A DNA stretch of 56,900 bases. Source: Chara braunii (Eukaryota > Streptophyta > Charophyceae > Charales > Characeae). The stretch spans positions 748,108-805,007 of the forward strand of contig BFEA01000413.1 in the NCBI GenBank assembly GCA_003427395.1. Reading direction: 5' to 3'. Shown piece after piece: positions 19,878 through 31,438 of this stretch (within the stretch, counting starts at the first letter, position 1; the number at the start of each line of letters is the position of its first letter). The position numbers were made by a program, and so were the translations under genes. The notes under the pieces were generated by a model. The model worked only from the letters and a program-made list of their open reading frames with translations. It did not search any database and was not told where the DNA came from.

Positions 19878-20987
19878 GTGAAGAAAAACCCAGTGACAGT
19901 CTTAATAGAGAAAGATTATGATGAAGCATTGGAAAAGGAAAGACAAATTATAAGAGCATTGACGGAATCAGCGAAATTGGAGAATAGGGTCACCAGAGAG
20001 AGGTTTGACACAATGAAGATAGACTCGGATCAGTTTATCCTGCCTAAAGAGAAAAAATATATCTTCAGGATGTGTCAGAAATTCTCTGGTGCTTTCTCCT
20101 TTAATGATGAAGAGAGAGGGCGATTGGACGTGGACATGATCAAGATGACCAAGATTTGGACAGTCGATCATGTTTTATGGAATGATAGGCCAACCAAGTA
20201 TGCCCTGAAGGAAGAGGCAGAAGTTGTAAAGTATCTTGACAAAAAAATTACATCTAATGTTGTTGAACCTGCTGATGGACCGTATGCTAACCACTGGTTT
20301 TGTTTCTGGAAACCAGGGGGCAGGCTAAGATGGATACAAAAGCTTCAGAAACTCAATTCTGTGACGGTACGTGATGCATGTAGTCTTCCTAATGCTGATC
20401 TCCTCGCTGAATCATTTGCTGGTCGATATATTTATTTCCTAGTTGATCTGTATTCTGGCTATGATCAGTTCCCTATTGATCCCACTAGCCGGCCAATGAC
20501 TGTCATGCACACGCCAAGGGGGCTTGTTCAGATGTGTGTGGTACCTCAGGGTTGGACTAACGGAGTGGCAGTGGTTCAAAGGGATATGATCAAAGTCATG
20601 CAGGATATTTCTCTTGAAATAACTAGTCCTTACATTGATGATAATCCTGTTAAAGGACCCTTGATAAGAGATGAGACTTTGGTCGCAAGGGGAGTCAGAA
20701 AGTTTGTCTGGGAACATGCTGAGGGTGTAAAGATGGTCTTAGGGAGAATTCAGAGGTATAATCTGACTGCCAGTGGACCAAAGTCCCTTCTCTTCCAACC
20801 AAAAGTAATAATCTTGGGCTTCAGATGTTTTTCCAAGGTAGGAGTCCAGATCCCAAGAAGATAGACAAAATTTTGAATTGGTTTATGCCTCTCAAAAGAG
20901 TGACAGACGTCAGAAGTTTCCCGGGAGTCTGTGGATTTTGGAGGATTTTCATTCCTCATTGCTGCCTTTGCATAGCCCCTGAGGAAA
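19878..20987 (+). pseudogene. pol: Reverse transcriptase domain, frameshifted
   Basis: Contains the order expected of a gypsy RT: ALKEEAEVVKYLDKKI, NHWFCFWKPGGRLRW, motif A FLVDLYSGYDQFPIDP, VVPQGWTN and the catalytic YIDD (20631-20642). A frameshift near 20825 moves the connection region (DPKKIDKILNW and GVCGFWRIFIP) into another frame, and a second returns it to the RNase H frame near 20988. The catalytic Asp pair is present. There is no ATG start, as is normal for a polyprotein segment. Confidence 0.85.
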
Positions 20988-21719
20988 ATGGTAAGACAAG
21001 GGGCTAACTTAGCATGGAATGATAAAAGACAGGCTGAAGCAGAAACATTGCAAGAAAAACTGAGAGATGGTGGTGTAGTGCTGGGAGTACCATATTATGA
21101 TGATGCGGAGACAAGACCTTTCATCATTGAGGCGGATGGAGGACCAGTTGCTCTGGGTGGAGTGCTCATTCAAAAAAATGAAAATGGGAGAGAAAGACCT
21201 CTGAGATTTAATAGCAGAACCCTCAATTCTACTGAAAGAGGTTACACCCAATCAAAGAACGAGCTGTTGTCAATCATCCATAGCCTCAGGTGCTTCAGGC
21301 ATTACGTTTTAAGAAGGAGATTCATCCTGAGGACTGATGCATCTACTGTGATAGGTGTCATTAAAAAGCACCAACAGCTAGATCCAACAGTCAGCAGGTG
21401 GATCGCTTTCATCTGGACATATGATTTTAAATTGGAAAAAATTTCCACTGAGAAAAACAGAACGGATGACTTAAACCGGATTGAGTGGCGAGAAGGAGAA
21501 GGAGAAGATGTGGATGGAACGGTTGAAAAATCTGCCTATGTTGACAATTTCCTTAATGAAAAAGATGATGAGGATTATGAAGCACCCTGCTCCTACCGGT
21601 GGAGTCTGTGGCCTGAAGAGAGAGACAGTTGGGGAGAAATCTCAAGTGCATACGTTTATGAATTGATTTTTGGGAAAGAGGAAGAAGATGAACCGAATGA
21701 TTTTGTATGCCAGAGTTAA
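20988..21719 (+). pseudogene. RNase H domain
   Basis: 243 open codons. Shows IIEADGGPVALGGVLIQ, ERGYTQSKNELLSIIHSL, FRHYVLRRRFILRTDAST and HQQLDPTVSRWI, which supply the D, E and D residues of retroelement RNase H. This activity removes RNA from the RNA:DNA hybrid during reverse transcription. After about residue 160 the sequence becomes acidic and low in conservation, forming a linker to integrase. It follows directly from the RT, with a short frame disturbance between. Confidence 0.82.
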
Positions 21720-21855
21720 CGCAGCAGCAGTGGCTGCTCATGAGATTGGGGAAAGTTCAGGTTCAGAGGAAGAAGAAGAGAGTGAAAAAAAGGAAGAACA
21801 TATATAATTTTTTTTTGAAGAATATGATGAGAATTATCAAGAGATTGGTAGGAAG

Positions 21856-23121
21856 ATGGAAAGAGAGCAGCTAAAAGAATATTATTGTAAAGATTCAAGG
21901 AAGAAATTCAGGCTAAAAAGAGGACATCTCTTTGTGGATGGTAAGGGAGGCCTACCTCCACTAAGAGTGGACTGTGGTAAAGAGAGGCAGTTAGAGATAA
22001 TTGGTGCTCTACATGAAGGGGTTGCTGGTGGCCACAGGGCTGTTGAGGCAACCTACTCCAAAACTGTCAAACTCTACTTTTCACCTTACATGAGAGACAT
22101 GATTTTCAGATACTGCAAATCATGTGTGTTATGTCAGAAGAGATCTACCACAAGAATGATTGAACCCCTATTCCCTACAATCCTGATAGAGCCAGGTAGC
22201 AGAGTTTATCTGAATCTCATCACTATGTCTCCAGGCAAGGGTGGAATGAGATACATACTAAACATGAGAGATAATTTCTCTGGATACGTTGAGGCAAAAA
22301 CTCTGAAAAGGAAGACAACCGAGCAAGTGGCTGATTGGATAGAGGAAGTCTATCTCAGGTATCCTTTTATCAGAGAATTTATCTCATAAAGAGGATCAGA
22401 ATTCAAAAATGAGGTCGTCAGAAGAATTACACTCAGATTGGGTGTCAGAATTCGGTATGTGACTACTTACCATCCTCAAGCGAATGCACCTGTTGAAAGA
22501 GGCCACAGAACTCTGAAAGATTCATTGACCAAGTGGTGTGAAAGGAAACTCAGTAACTGGCCAAAGGTGTTAAGAGTTGCTGTATATGCTGATAATATCA
22601 CAATCAAGAGAACTACTGGTTATGCACCTTTTACACTGTGGTATGACCGTTATGCTACACTACCAATTGAGAGTATTGTCAAGACATGGTAAAGTCAAAA
22701 AAGTGACATAGATTATTCTATTTCAGAACTCCTTCAGATCAGAATGAGGTAAATATCTGAAGTTGATCAGGAAGTGATGGATGCAGCAGAGAGAATGTCA
22801 TCCAACAGACTATCGGATTAAGAAAGATGGAACAATAAAAAATATATAAGAAAAGAGAAATTGAAGATTGGAGATGTTGTTCTTCTGTTTGACAGTTCTC
22901 TTGAGACACAATGGACTAAAAGATTGGAGCCCAGATGGCTTGGTCCTTACAGAATCACAGGAGAAGCAGAAGGCAAGGTATATGAGATCTCTGAAATGGA
23001 CGGATCCAGAGTTCACGACATGGTGTCAGGGTCAAGACTTCCTAAGTTCATCTTTAGAGACCCTGACTTGATCCCTACAGTGACTCCAAAGAGAGGGAAG
23101 AAAATTCAACCATCCAAATGA
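21856..23121 (+). pseudogene. Integrase, catalytic residues lost
   Basis: Zinc-binding HHCC region: LHEGVAGGH, then CKSCVLCQKR. Core: YLNLITMSPGKGG, where an Asp is expected and Asn (22213-22215) is present; then a TAA at 22387 exactly where the second catalytic Asp precedes RGSEF; then HPQANAPVERGHR with the Glu kept (22495). Two more breaks follow near 22690-22860. The C-terminal part has RWLGPYRITGEAEG, a GPY/F-type module, and no chromodomain. Integrase inserts the cDNA into the host chromosome, and this copy cannot encode an active one. Confidence 0.85.
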
Positions 23122-24600
23122 GAGAACGGTCATAGAGGACTGAGAAAGAGTAAAGTAAGACACTGAGACAGTGGGGCTCAGTTATCAACAGACAATGATC
23201 ATTCTTGCATAGTCAATTGAACATTTCAAATTTCAGTATTTTGGTTTCAGTACTTCAGTTTCAGCATCTCAGTTACAATACTCTAGTTTTCAGCAAGTTA
23301 GCGTCAAGTCCTGAGAGTGGGGAGTAACTGTGAGTATAGCTCTGGGAGCATTGACACAGCGTCAAGATCTGAGAAACTCATGGCTGTGACACATCAAATG
23401 ATATAAGCAATATTATTCTTATCACAAAGAGAAAGCATGATGGGCATAAAGAAGTTCAGTCCTATCTAATTGAAAGTTATCAGTAGAAGGACTTCGTGTC
23501 TCTGACTAAGTTGTCCATCCAAGAGATTCAGACGAAGGCAGACATAAAGAAGTTCAACTTTACTTGACTGAGGGTGGTCAGTAGAGGGACTTCGTAGTTC
23601 TTGGCTAAGGGTCTGTCTTCACTTAGATGAGGGAAGGGACCTCTCTGAGATCAGTGTTTCAGTATTTCCTTGAGACTGACGGGACATCTCTTGGAAAAAG
23701 AAATCCCAGTTGAGGGAAGGGACCTCTCTGGGGCTAGCACTAAGTTTTTGTTTGTGACTGAAGGGAGGTCTCTTGCAAACTCTTAGTGTTGGCTAACATG
23801 TTATTGTTCAGTGCCTCTTGACACTGACGCGACGTCTCTTGAGAGATGTTTGTTCTATTATGGGGCGTGGGAAGTCTGTTTGTGGGTTAGGATATGCTTG
23901 CCTGACTGTCTGTGCCTGGGGTTTTCTCCTTTAACCTAAGGATGCGTTGATGGCCGGGGCCAGCAGAGCCTTTTCGCAGTAGGTTGCAATCTGGTGGGGT
24001 CAGCAGGTCCCCGACGCGAGTGTCGAATTCCGTAGTCAGCTGAGGCTAAGACTCCGGGGGTCTGGCCTATGAGGCTGAAAGGCGTCAGCTAGAACCCTAC
24101 CGCAGTCAGAGAATTCAATCCAGTGAGGTTCGCCAGAGTCTGGAACTGTGGTTAGACCGGGTCCCACGTTCAAAAATTTGGGCGGGGCAGCCAGCGCCCT
24201 TGGCAAAAAACTGGTAGTTGAGCCGGTCCCTGACCTCAGTGGTCAAATCCGGGTTCGGGACAGTTTGACTGACGGGATATCTACTATCATAGGGTGACTA
24301 GACCCTCTATAGTCTGGGTGTCCTGGCGAGAGTGCCAAAGGGATGTCATACTCAAGTAGTAGGTATGATTGGTCCTGACTTTGAGGTAGGTCAAAGGGGC
24401 TGTCAAGACAAATGGTCTGACTAGTCCTGGCCTGAGGCGGGCCGAATGAGGTATGTCAGACTGACGGGTCGTCTGACATTCCTGGCCAGTGGTGGGCCGA
24501 AACAAAGACAATCAATAAATCTTGGGTGTGAAGAGTTGTTATGTATTAATTGTTATTTGTTATTTATTGTTTTATTTATGGGGTTTATTTTAATTTGTTA
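23122..24600 (+). repeat. 3' non-coding region with decayed tandem repeats
   Basis: No coding signal. Related units appear at 23440-23620 (AAGAAGTTCA, then GGACTTCGTG/GTAG) and 23625-23850 (GGGAAGGGACCTCTCTG, then ACGGGACATCTCTTGG variants). Further units lie at 24270-24495 (AGACTGACGGG, CCTGGCC, GGGCCGAA). Such 3' repeats are common in large plant gypsy elements. Confidence 0.5.
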
Positions 24601-24679
24601 ATGTTTGATTGCTGGTTGTCAGAGGGTCTGCTTGCTGGGATATGGTTGTTGTCTGTGGGACTTGCTGGTTTTGCAGGTA

Positions 24680-24880
24680 TGCAAATACTTATCTTAAGTT
24701 CCCAGACCAAAGAAAAGAAAAAGGGTTTGGTATCCCCTCCCTTTTGTCTGAGAAGTTGAGGAGACACCTCACTCATACCAGAGAAAGAAAACAAGGGTTT
24801 GGTATCTCCATGAAGTGAGGAGCTGAGAAGATGTCTTTCAGACCAGAGAACATAAAAGAGGGTTTGGTATGCCCAGTTTC
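24680..24880 (+). repeat. Three copies of a GGGTTTGGTAT purine-rich unit
   Basis: CAGACCAAAGAAAAG-type sequence followed by AGGGTTTGGTAT(C/G) occurs three times with 75-90 bp spacing. The polypurine parts could act as secondary priming tracts; that is inference. Confidence 0.6.
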
Positions 24881-25375
24881 CAGCATGGCAGACAAAGTGA
24901 GTACCCCCGTTATTGGGGTCATCCCTGACATAGATGCCTGATCAAGAGCTAAGGTAGCCTCCATGTGAAAAACCAACAGTTGAACAAAGTCAAACAAGCA
25001 GACAAAATTCTTCTTAAAATTTTATTTGGTGGTCGACAAGCGGCCTGGTTCACGAGGAACCTGCATCCCTGGCCTTAAGGAAGCCAAACTCTCAGGCCTG
25101 AGACGTTATGAGCTAGACTATGAACTGAAAAATTTTAGGGGCTGAAATCAGACTCAGAAAGCTGAGAAAAAGTCACGCTCATATAGGACATAAAAGACAA
25201 CCATGAGTTCAAGCTGGAAAAGAAAGAGAAGGAAGAAGATGCTAAGGAGAATGCAGTGATTAGGGTGATGAGGAGATGAGACAGCACACGGGATAGAGGA
25301 AGGTGGGGCAGGCACTATGGCCTTGCTTACAGCAGGGGTGGAAGGAGCCCTAGGGATGTAAGGAGGTGAAGAAGC

Positions 25376-25383
25376 GCTGGGGG
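25376..25383. repeat. Target-site duplication GCTGGGGG, left of hAT-like element
   Basis: The same 8 bp lie at 27219-27226 immediately after the element. An 8-bp duplication is diagnostic of the hAT superfamily. Confidence 0.8.
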
Positions 25384-25534
25384 CTATGTAACACCCGCGG
25401 ACCCGTCCGCGGGTCCGATCTCGGATGGCGAACACAGACGGGTCCGCGTCCGCGGCCGACCTGGTCCGCGCCTCGGACCCGATTTTACAAGAATTTTCCT
25501 GAATTTAATAATAGGTTAAAATATATATATATAT

Positions 25535-25575
25535 ATATGGGGTTGTAGGGAATTTTAAGCCCTACAACCCCATAT
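25535..25575. repeat. 16-bp perfect hairpin
   Basis: ATATGGGGTTGTAGGG (25535-25550) pairs with CCCTACAACCCCATAT (25560-25575) around a 9-nt loop. It lies beside a TA microsatellite inside the hAT-like element. Confidence 0.85.
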
Positions 25576-25852
25576 TTGTTTTTTTGGAATCCGACTTTGT
25601 TTCGGATTTAAAAAAAATAGAAAACTAAATTCGATTTAAAAAATATATATATATATATATATAAAGAAAAGTTGGATTTTTTTTTTGTTATTTTTTATCA
25701 TGAGATATATGGTCCCTGAGTTCACCTGTATTTTTTCAGAAATGAATTGCTGTTTTTTGCAAAGGTATGAGGTGTCTTAAAAAAATGCAAATGCAAAATT
25801 TGAAAATAAAGAAAGAAAAAACTTCAAAAAAGGTCTTTGATTGATTGATTGT

Positions 25853-25886
25853 GAGTGAGTGAGTGAGTGAGTGAGTGAGTGAGTGA

Positions 25887-25930
<44 letters not shown>
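25853..25930. repeat. GAGT and GT microsatellite at the gap edge
   Basis: GAGT units pass into a GT run that ends at the assembly gap, which probably caused the gap. Confidence 0.9.
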
Positions 25931-26655
25931 NNNNNNNNNNNNNNNNNNNNNNNNNNNNNNNNNNNNNNNNNNNNNNNNNNNNNNNNNNNNNNNNNNNNNN
26001 NNNNNNNNNNNNNNNNNNNNNNNNNNNNNNNNNNNNNNNNNNNNNNNNNNNNNNNNNNNNNNNNNNNNNNNNNNNNNNNNNNNNNNNNNNNNNNNNNNNN
26101 NNNNNNNNNNNNNNNNNNNNNNNNNNNNNNNNNNNNNNNNNNNNNNNNNNNNNNNNNNNNNNNNNNNNNNNNNNNNNNNNNNNNNNNNNNNNNNNNNNNN
26201 NNNNNNNNNNNNNNNNNNNNNNNNNNNNNNNNNNNNNNNNNNNNNNNNNNNNNNNNNNNNNNNNNNNNNNNNNNNNNNNNNNNNNNNNNNNNNNNNNNNN
26301 NNNNNNNNNNNNNNNNNNNNNNNNNNNNNNNNNNNNNNNNNNNNNNNNNNNNNNNNNNNNNNNNNNNNNNNNNNNNNNNNNNNNNNNNNNNNNNNNNNNN
26401 NNNNNNNNNNNNNNNNNNNNNNNNNNNNNNNNNNNNNNNNNNNNNNNNNNNNNNNNNNNNNNNNNNNNNNNNNNNNNNNNNNNNNNNNNNNNNNNNNNNN
26501 NNNNNNNNNNNNNNNNNNNNNNNNNNNNNNNNNNNNNNNNNNNNNNNNNNNNNNNNNNNNNNNNNNNNNNNNNNNNNNNNNNNNNNNNNNNNNNNNNNNN
26601 NNNNNNNNNNNNNNNNNNNNNNNNNNNNNNNNNNNNNNNNNNNNNNNNNNNNNNN
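25931..26655. other. Assembly gap, 725 N
   Basis: An unbroken run of N. Its length is presumably estimated from paired reads. Frames read across it are meaningless. Confidence 0.98.
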
Positions 26656-27218
26656 TCTACAGACTGTCGGTTCACACCCCATCACAAGCCAGCAAAACAC
26701 CCACGAAACAAAGAAAGGTCTGTCACAGCCAAAAAATACACTCCAGACACGCCGCTGGCACTAGAGGCACAACATGGCCTCGTAGTGACGGCCCCGACCA
26801 CTACCGCTCGACCTGACCGGAGAAAACCGTAGCAGGAAGCTAGTGAAGTCGTAGTATATATCGTCAAATAGAACTGCCCGGTAAACCGTAGGCAGAGAGG
26901 GAGAAGAGGACAACAAACGAGGGGCTGTGACAAACTGTTTCGTCGATGTTTCACAGACTATATATATTTTTCATCTTCGTTCGATTTCGCCCATACGCCC
27001 CCATCCAAAAAGTTCATCTTTTTCGTTTTTTTTTGTGTGGGGGGGTGGGGCCGGGGATGCGCCGCCACGTGGCGTCTCCTGATCTCCCAAAGATGCTCCC
27101 GCGCGGCCGCCACGTGGCGTCAAAGCCGCGCGTCCGCGTGGATGCGTCCGCGGGGTCTGCGGACTGGCCGCGTCCACGGATTCGTCCGCGGATGGCCGCC
27201 GCCGGGGGGTATTCATAG

Positions 27219-27226
27219 GCTGGGGG
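27219..27226. repeat. Target-site duplication GCTGGGGG, right of hAT-like element
   Basis: Exact match to 25376-25383. Joining the flanks at one copy restores the antisense reading frame. Confidence 0.8.
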
Positions 27227-27684
27227 TACCATAGCGCGTGTCGAACTTCTTGTGAAGGAACGCCATCCTGTCAGGAGATGGAGTTCTCTCGTACCACCCT
27301 CCTAACGGGTAGCGGGGATGTGGCCTTAAGCGACCATAGCCTCGCGACTCCTCTTCTTCCTCCTCCTCTGAGCTATAATCCCGCCGTGCCTTAGCTGGTG
27401 GTTCTTCCTTTGCTTTCCCTCCTCTTCCTCCCCTTCCTCTACCCTGACCGCGGCGTGCCTCAGGCATGGTGGACGAGAGGTGGATCTAGCACCGGTGGGC
27501 TACGACCGAGAAAGTTGTGCAAGCAAAGATTATAATGAAGAGATGGATCTGGAAAGACGGAAGTAGAAGAATGCTGAGAAAAATAGAGTTAGAGAAAATA
27601 ACCACGTTAGCTAAGGGGGACTACAGTATGCTATGTGAAGCTTAGCGCTGATAGGGATGGGTAGTGCAGAGAGAGGACAAACGC

Positions 27685-27712
<28 letters not shown>
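27685..27712. repeat. Poly-A tract
   Basis: 28 A in the region upstream of the antisense ORF. On the minus strand it lies about 220 bp upstream of the start codon. Confidence 0.9.
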
Positions 27713-27715
<3 letters not shown>

Positions 27716-27936
27716 AAGCTGAAGCTGAGAAAGAAAAATCAACGCTAAGAGAAGAAACACGCGTTAGAAGAAGAAGTGCTAGAAGAAGAAGTGAGTACCG
27801 AAGGAGAGAGTGAGCGCTAACTGCGCAGAACCGCAGTGTAGGTTTCACAGCGAGCCGCAAAAGGGAACGAATGAAAACGCTGCTTGCTCGTACTGGTTTT
27901 ATACTGGAAGTGCGGTGCGTTTTGACCCAGCGGGGA

Positions 27937-27956
27937 CGCTGGGTGGGGGTTTGGTA
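27937..27956 (+). promoter_or_regulatory. Possible polypurine tract for plus-strand priming
   Basis: GCTGGGTGGGGGTTTGG lies a few bases before the 3' LTR start at 27960. It is G-rich but not a pure purine run, so the assignment is by position. Confidence 0.45.
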
Positions 27957-28796
27957 TTATGTCGGAGGGCGCGGTATCCCGACCCTCCTCTGTGTGTCAA
28001 ATCCCTGCTTGGTACCAGTCCTCACTCTGATGCTCCGACCTATAGACGTATCTTGGACCCCTGCTGTTCCTGGTATCCAGGCTGTACCTCGGCGTGGACC
28101 AGTCCTGGTGACGTTGCCCTCAACAAAAGGGGTCCGCCACAGGACTTCCATTGGTCCACGCAGGCTCGGCGCCCTGCTGTACAGCAGAGCACAACCGGCC
28201 TGTGACCGTGGTAGCTGCCGGGTTCGCCCTGGGACGCGGAATTGAGAGGGCAGGCTCGGTTTTTTCAACTACGCGCCGGGCGTCCCTCTACTGAGTTATG
28301 GGTAAGGTGCATGAGACAGGAAGTCGTTGTCGGAAAAGAGAAGAGAAAAAGAAAAATAAAACGCCAAAATTTAAATCCGGTTTTGTATGGGGTAAGTTCA
28401 GTGGGCGTAAGTCACTGAGATGCTACGATTACCTGTCTATTGTTATTATTTTTATTTACATAGTTTTCTTATTTTTAGCTTCTCAGCTGTTGTTTTGTCA
28501 CTTTGTAGGGAGGGCGGTCGATTCACGTTTCAGACTGCAACTGGTCTCATGGGCTGGGTCTTACCTGACCCCTCGTATACCCGTACCAGATCTAATTGTC
28601 CGAATTGAGCGGACCCCAGTGACCAGAATAAGGGACAGATACAGTGAGAACTAAAGAAAAAAAAGAAAAGGAGGGAAGAGGTTGAAAATCGGGTTTCTAN
28701 ATTCCTGCGTGAACGTGGGTCGCTGTCCAGGCAAGGCTGGTGCACAGAGAGATTTTGGGACGCCACCCTTTCCTTCCCTTTCCTTTTCCTGTGGAT

Positions 28797-28827
<31 letters not shown>

Positions 28828-28995
28828 TTATTTAGTTTTCTAGCTTTGATTTCTACCTGTTGGACTGTCCTTTCGCGGGAAGCCAACGGTTCGAATTTCG
28901 AACCATCGATCCGTGGCCTAAGTAGGCCGACCTTGCATATACTATCCGCGGGTGAGCCCCGATCTGGCACCGTGCGATGAGACCCCAAAAGAAGG

Positions 28996-29232
28996 GTGAC
29001 CCGCGGCCGCATCGGTAGGAGGCCTATCACCCCCCCTGTGGAGGGTCATAAGCCCCCTCCTTGCCATCGGACATGGGTACCCGATGAAGATGGGCCTGCG
29101 CTGCAATTTAAAAACGGAGAAGTGATTTTTAGTACCCCGTTATGGGACCACAACGCAAAACCTGCAGTCATATTGCAAGGGTCTGGGACTGACAAGTGTG
29201 AGTTTAATGCGCGATCAACCGTTGGGTTCTAG
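28996..29232 (+). CDS. LTR ORF 1, 3' copy
   Basis: 78 codons and free of Ns, so this is the better reading of the ORF at 6456. It ends with EFNARSTVGF. The family is unknown. Confidence 0.3.
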   Translation: MTRGRIGRRPITPPVEGHKPPPCHRTWVPDEDGPALQFKNGEVIFSTPLWDHNAKPAVILQGSGTDKCEFNARSTVGF

Positions 29233-29437
29233 GCTTGAGTATTAGTTTCTAAAAGTTAATTATTAATCCATTGTTTTAAAATTTTTGAAAAGCGGTAGAG
29301 TTTGAAAAGGACTAATCAAAGTCCCTCGTTCAGAACGCAGAGGAAAACCCTATAAGAAAGGAGAGTGAGTCGGGATATCATCCGCAGCGAGCCACCCGTT
29401 AGCACGCTGTCTTTGCCGCAGGCTCCGGTGTAGGGAG

Positions 29438-30034
29438 GTGTGCTATCGGACGTTGGTGACTTTGCGCTGTGCTGTTTACCGGTCAGACGCTGTCTACAGA
29501 GAAAGGGCAGCTATGGCGCTGCATGGGTATAGGGCCGGGTACTGGTATCACCAGACCCGCTGGAAGCCTGTGTCCGGGGAAGGGCCCTGGATTACCGCCA
29601 TACTCAATTATGACGGTGGGGATGAGCTGGTAATGAAGATCAACGTGGAATGAGTAAGAGAGGGGGAGATGCGGACTAATACGAGGTTGCATGACGTGAT
29701 TTCGGAGGCGAGAGACCGGGCTGAGAGACGCTGTAGACGGGACGGAGTGACGGCAAGGCTACGGATAACGGTGGCCTATCACGAGACTGAGACCTCGATG
29801 GACACAGCAGACCTGGAACAAGTATACCAGGACAGAGACTCAAGAGGGGAAAGTGAGATGAGTGATGCGGATTGGGAGATGGATCTCAGGTCCTGGAACA
29901 GACCAGGAGAGATCGAGAGGCATTACCGAGTGGCAGACCCTGTGGAAAGAGGACCCGAGGCCAGGTCTCAACAACTGACGCCGAGGGGCCGCGGGACGGG
30001 AGAGAAGCAGAGCAGGGGGAAAAGACAAGCCTAA
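29438..30034 (+). pseudogene. LTR ORF 2, 3' copy, split by TGA
   Basis: Open at 29438-29653 and again at 29669-30034, separated by a TGA after the MKINVE segment. The 5' copy has Ns at that codon, so whether the ancestor was continuous is unresolved. Confidence 0.35.
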
Positions 30035-30961
30035 GGGGCACAGTCTAGAGAGAGAGAGAGAGGGAGAGAGTCAAATGAGAAGAGAGGTGCGGTAATCGGA
30101 CACGAACCGCGACAATGCAGGTGACGTCAATGGCTGTCCTTCACGCTCAAGTCTGGTGCGCGTGCCGAAGGCTGACCGCTCAGTGTAAGAGGGTACGAGT
30201 GGGTACGAGTGACAGGGGCACGCACTCTTACGCGATAGAGACGGGGGACCCTAGTTAAGAGGGGGACTGAGCTTGTGTGGAGGTGAGCACGATGTGCCGA
30301 GGTCAGCGCTGGTACGCAGTTGTTGACATCAATCTCCGATCCACGAGAGTTTTTAGCAAGTGCTAGTGGCTGAAAGGAAGGGAGAGTGCGAAGTTCAAGG
30401 GATCACCACTACTTACGTTGACGACAATACTGATATGGGGATGACGATGATGCTGGGGGCTGAAAGACACGTCAAGAAGCACATGAAGCGTGACTAGTGT
30501 GCGTGCCTTTCAGCATCAAAGTGGTCGGGAAAGGCAGTTGTGCTCCTACAGGCGATGCGTGGCAAAGTCGAGCGTGCATGAGAGGCCGATGGGGAGTTCC
30601 TGCAGAAAGCGTGAGCTTGGTCTGCGCGACTGACATCACTCATGGTCTTTTCTTTCTCGGGTGATGTTTGTGAAGCTGATCTGGCAAGCTTTCTAGATCT
30701 AGGAAGCTGGAAGCTGGGTTTCGAACGCATGCACTTGTGCAATAAGCGTCGTAATGTGCTAAGGGGAGGAGCTATACGAACTGGAGAGGTGGATGGTCAG
30801 TATAGGGAAGCGTGTGTATACGTGATGGGATCTGGCCTAAGGCTATTGACGCTAACCTCGATCTGAAAGTGGGAGTGAGGACATGGAGGAAGGGGAAAGT
30901 CGATGGAAGGAGATCCGCAGAAAGAGGTGCATTTCGTCACGGTCGTGAGTAATAAGTTTAC

Positions 30962-31198
30962 GTGTTGAGCGTCACGAGGGGGCTGATTGTTGAACTTAAA
31001 AGGGTGACCGAGTTGACGAAGGCGGGACAGGCGGTTACTGTTGTCGTCATCACCGGTCCGTCTGATTGGTACGGAAGGGGGCATCTTTCTTCATTCCAAG
31101 GCAAAACCATTTACAGTCAGAACGCCGGTGATGTGAACGGTGCAAATGATCTTGTCCTGCTGAAATTGGATCCTTCAACGAAAATCATGAGACAATAA
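30962..31198 (+). CDS. LTR ORF 4, 3' copy
   Basis: Same length as 8423-8659 with several amino-acid replacements and no stop. Product unknown. Confidence 0.3.
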   Translation: MLSVTRGLIVELKRVTELTKAGQAVTVVVITGPSDWYGRGHLSSFQGKTIYSQNAGDVNGANDLVLLKLDPSTKIMRQ

Positions 31199-31438
31199 TA
31201 ATCGATGCCTCTAGTCTCAAGTGTTCTCCGCCTCCTTTTTCTTTTCTCGCTCTCTCGCCTTCACTCAACCTTCTCCAAGATAACCTTGACTATGCTTTTA
31301 TGAGCACGGAAACATAGTTATGAGTACGACTGTTCAAAGAAGTGAACGAGAGTTCAGCGTAATCGTCCGGAGTCGAGTCTCGCTGAACTCAGCTCTGAAT
31401 GTTGTTTGTGCGAAGAGTAGGTCAGAAGGATTTATCGG

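Larger units (their letters stand above)
25384..27218. mobile_element. hAT-like non-autonomous DNA transposon
   Basis: Ends are CTATGTAACACCC on the left and GGGTATTCATAG on the right, an imperfect inverted repeat of about 12 bp. Both ends hold many GTCCGCG and CGCGGAC motifs, like the subterminal repeats bound by hAT transposases. An exact 8-bp duplication flanks it. The interior is AT-rich with TA, GTGA and GT microsatellites, a 16-bp hairpin and an N gap. No transposase is seen, though the 725-bp gap could hide part of one. It disrupts the antisense ORF, so it entered after the retroelement lineage acquired that ORF. Confidence 0.8.
25154..27467 (-). pseudogene. Antisense ORF of the retroelement, split by a transposon
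   Basis: On the minus strand CCACCATGC at 27467 is a strong Kozak start. The first 84 codons encode a Gly/Arg-rich start (RGQGRGRGGRGG), an acidic SSEEEEEEE stretch and HPRYPLGGWYERTP, reaching RYGTPS. There the hAT-like element at 25384-27218 intervenes. Across it the same frame continues with ASSPPYIPRAPS and a Pro/Ser-rich, then hydrophobic, end at 25154. Antisense ORFs between pol and the 3' LTR are known in some plant gypsy elements such as RIRE2 and Retand. The function is unknown; the N-terminus looks like a nucleic-acid-binding or nuclear protein. Confidence 0.65.

Noticed and set aside
25389-25400. TGTAACACCC as the start of a plant gypsy LTR
   Set aside because: The sequence lies 5 bp inside a pair of CTATG/CATAG ends with an exact 8-bp flanking duplication, which marks a hAT-like element. 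No second LTR was found.
25777-26832. ORFs of about 300 codons across the N gap
   Set aside because: They consist of unknown residues and GT-repeat translations; not evidence of coding.
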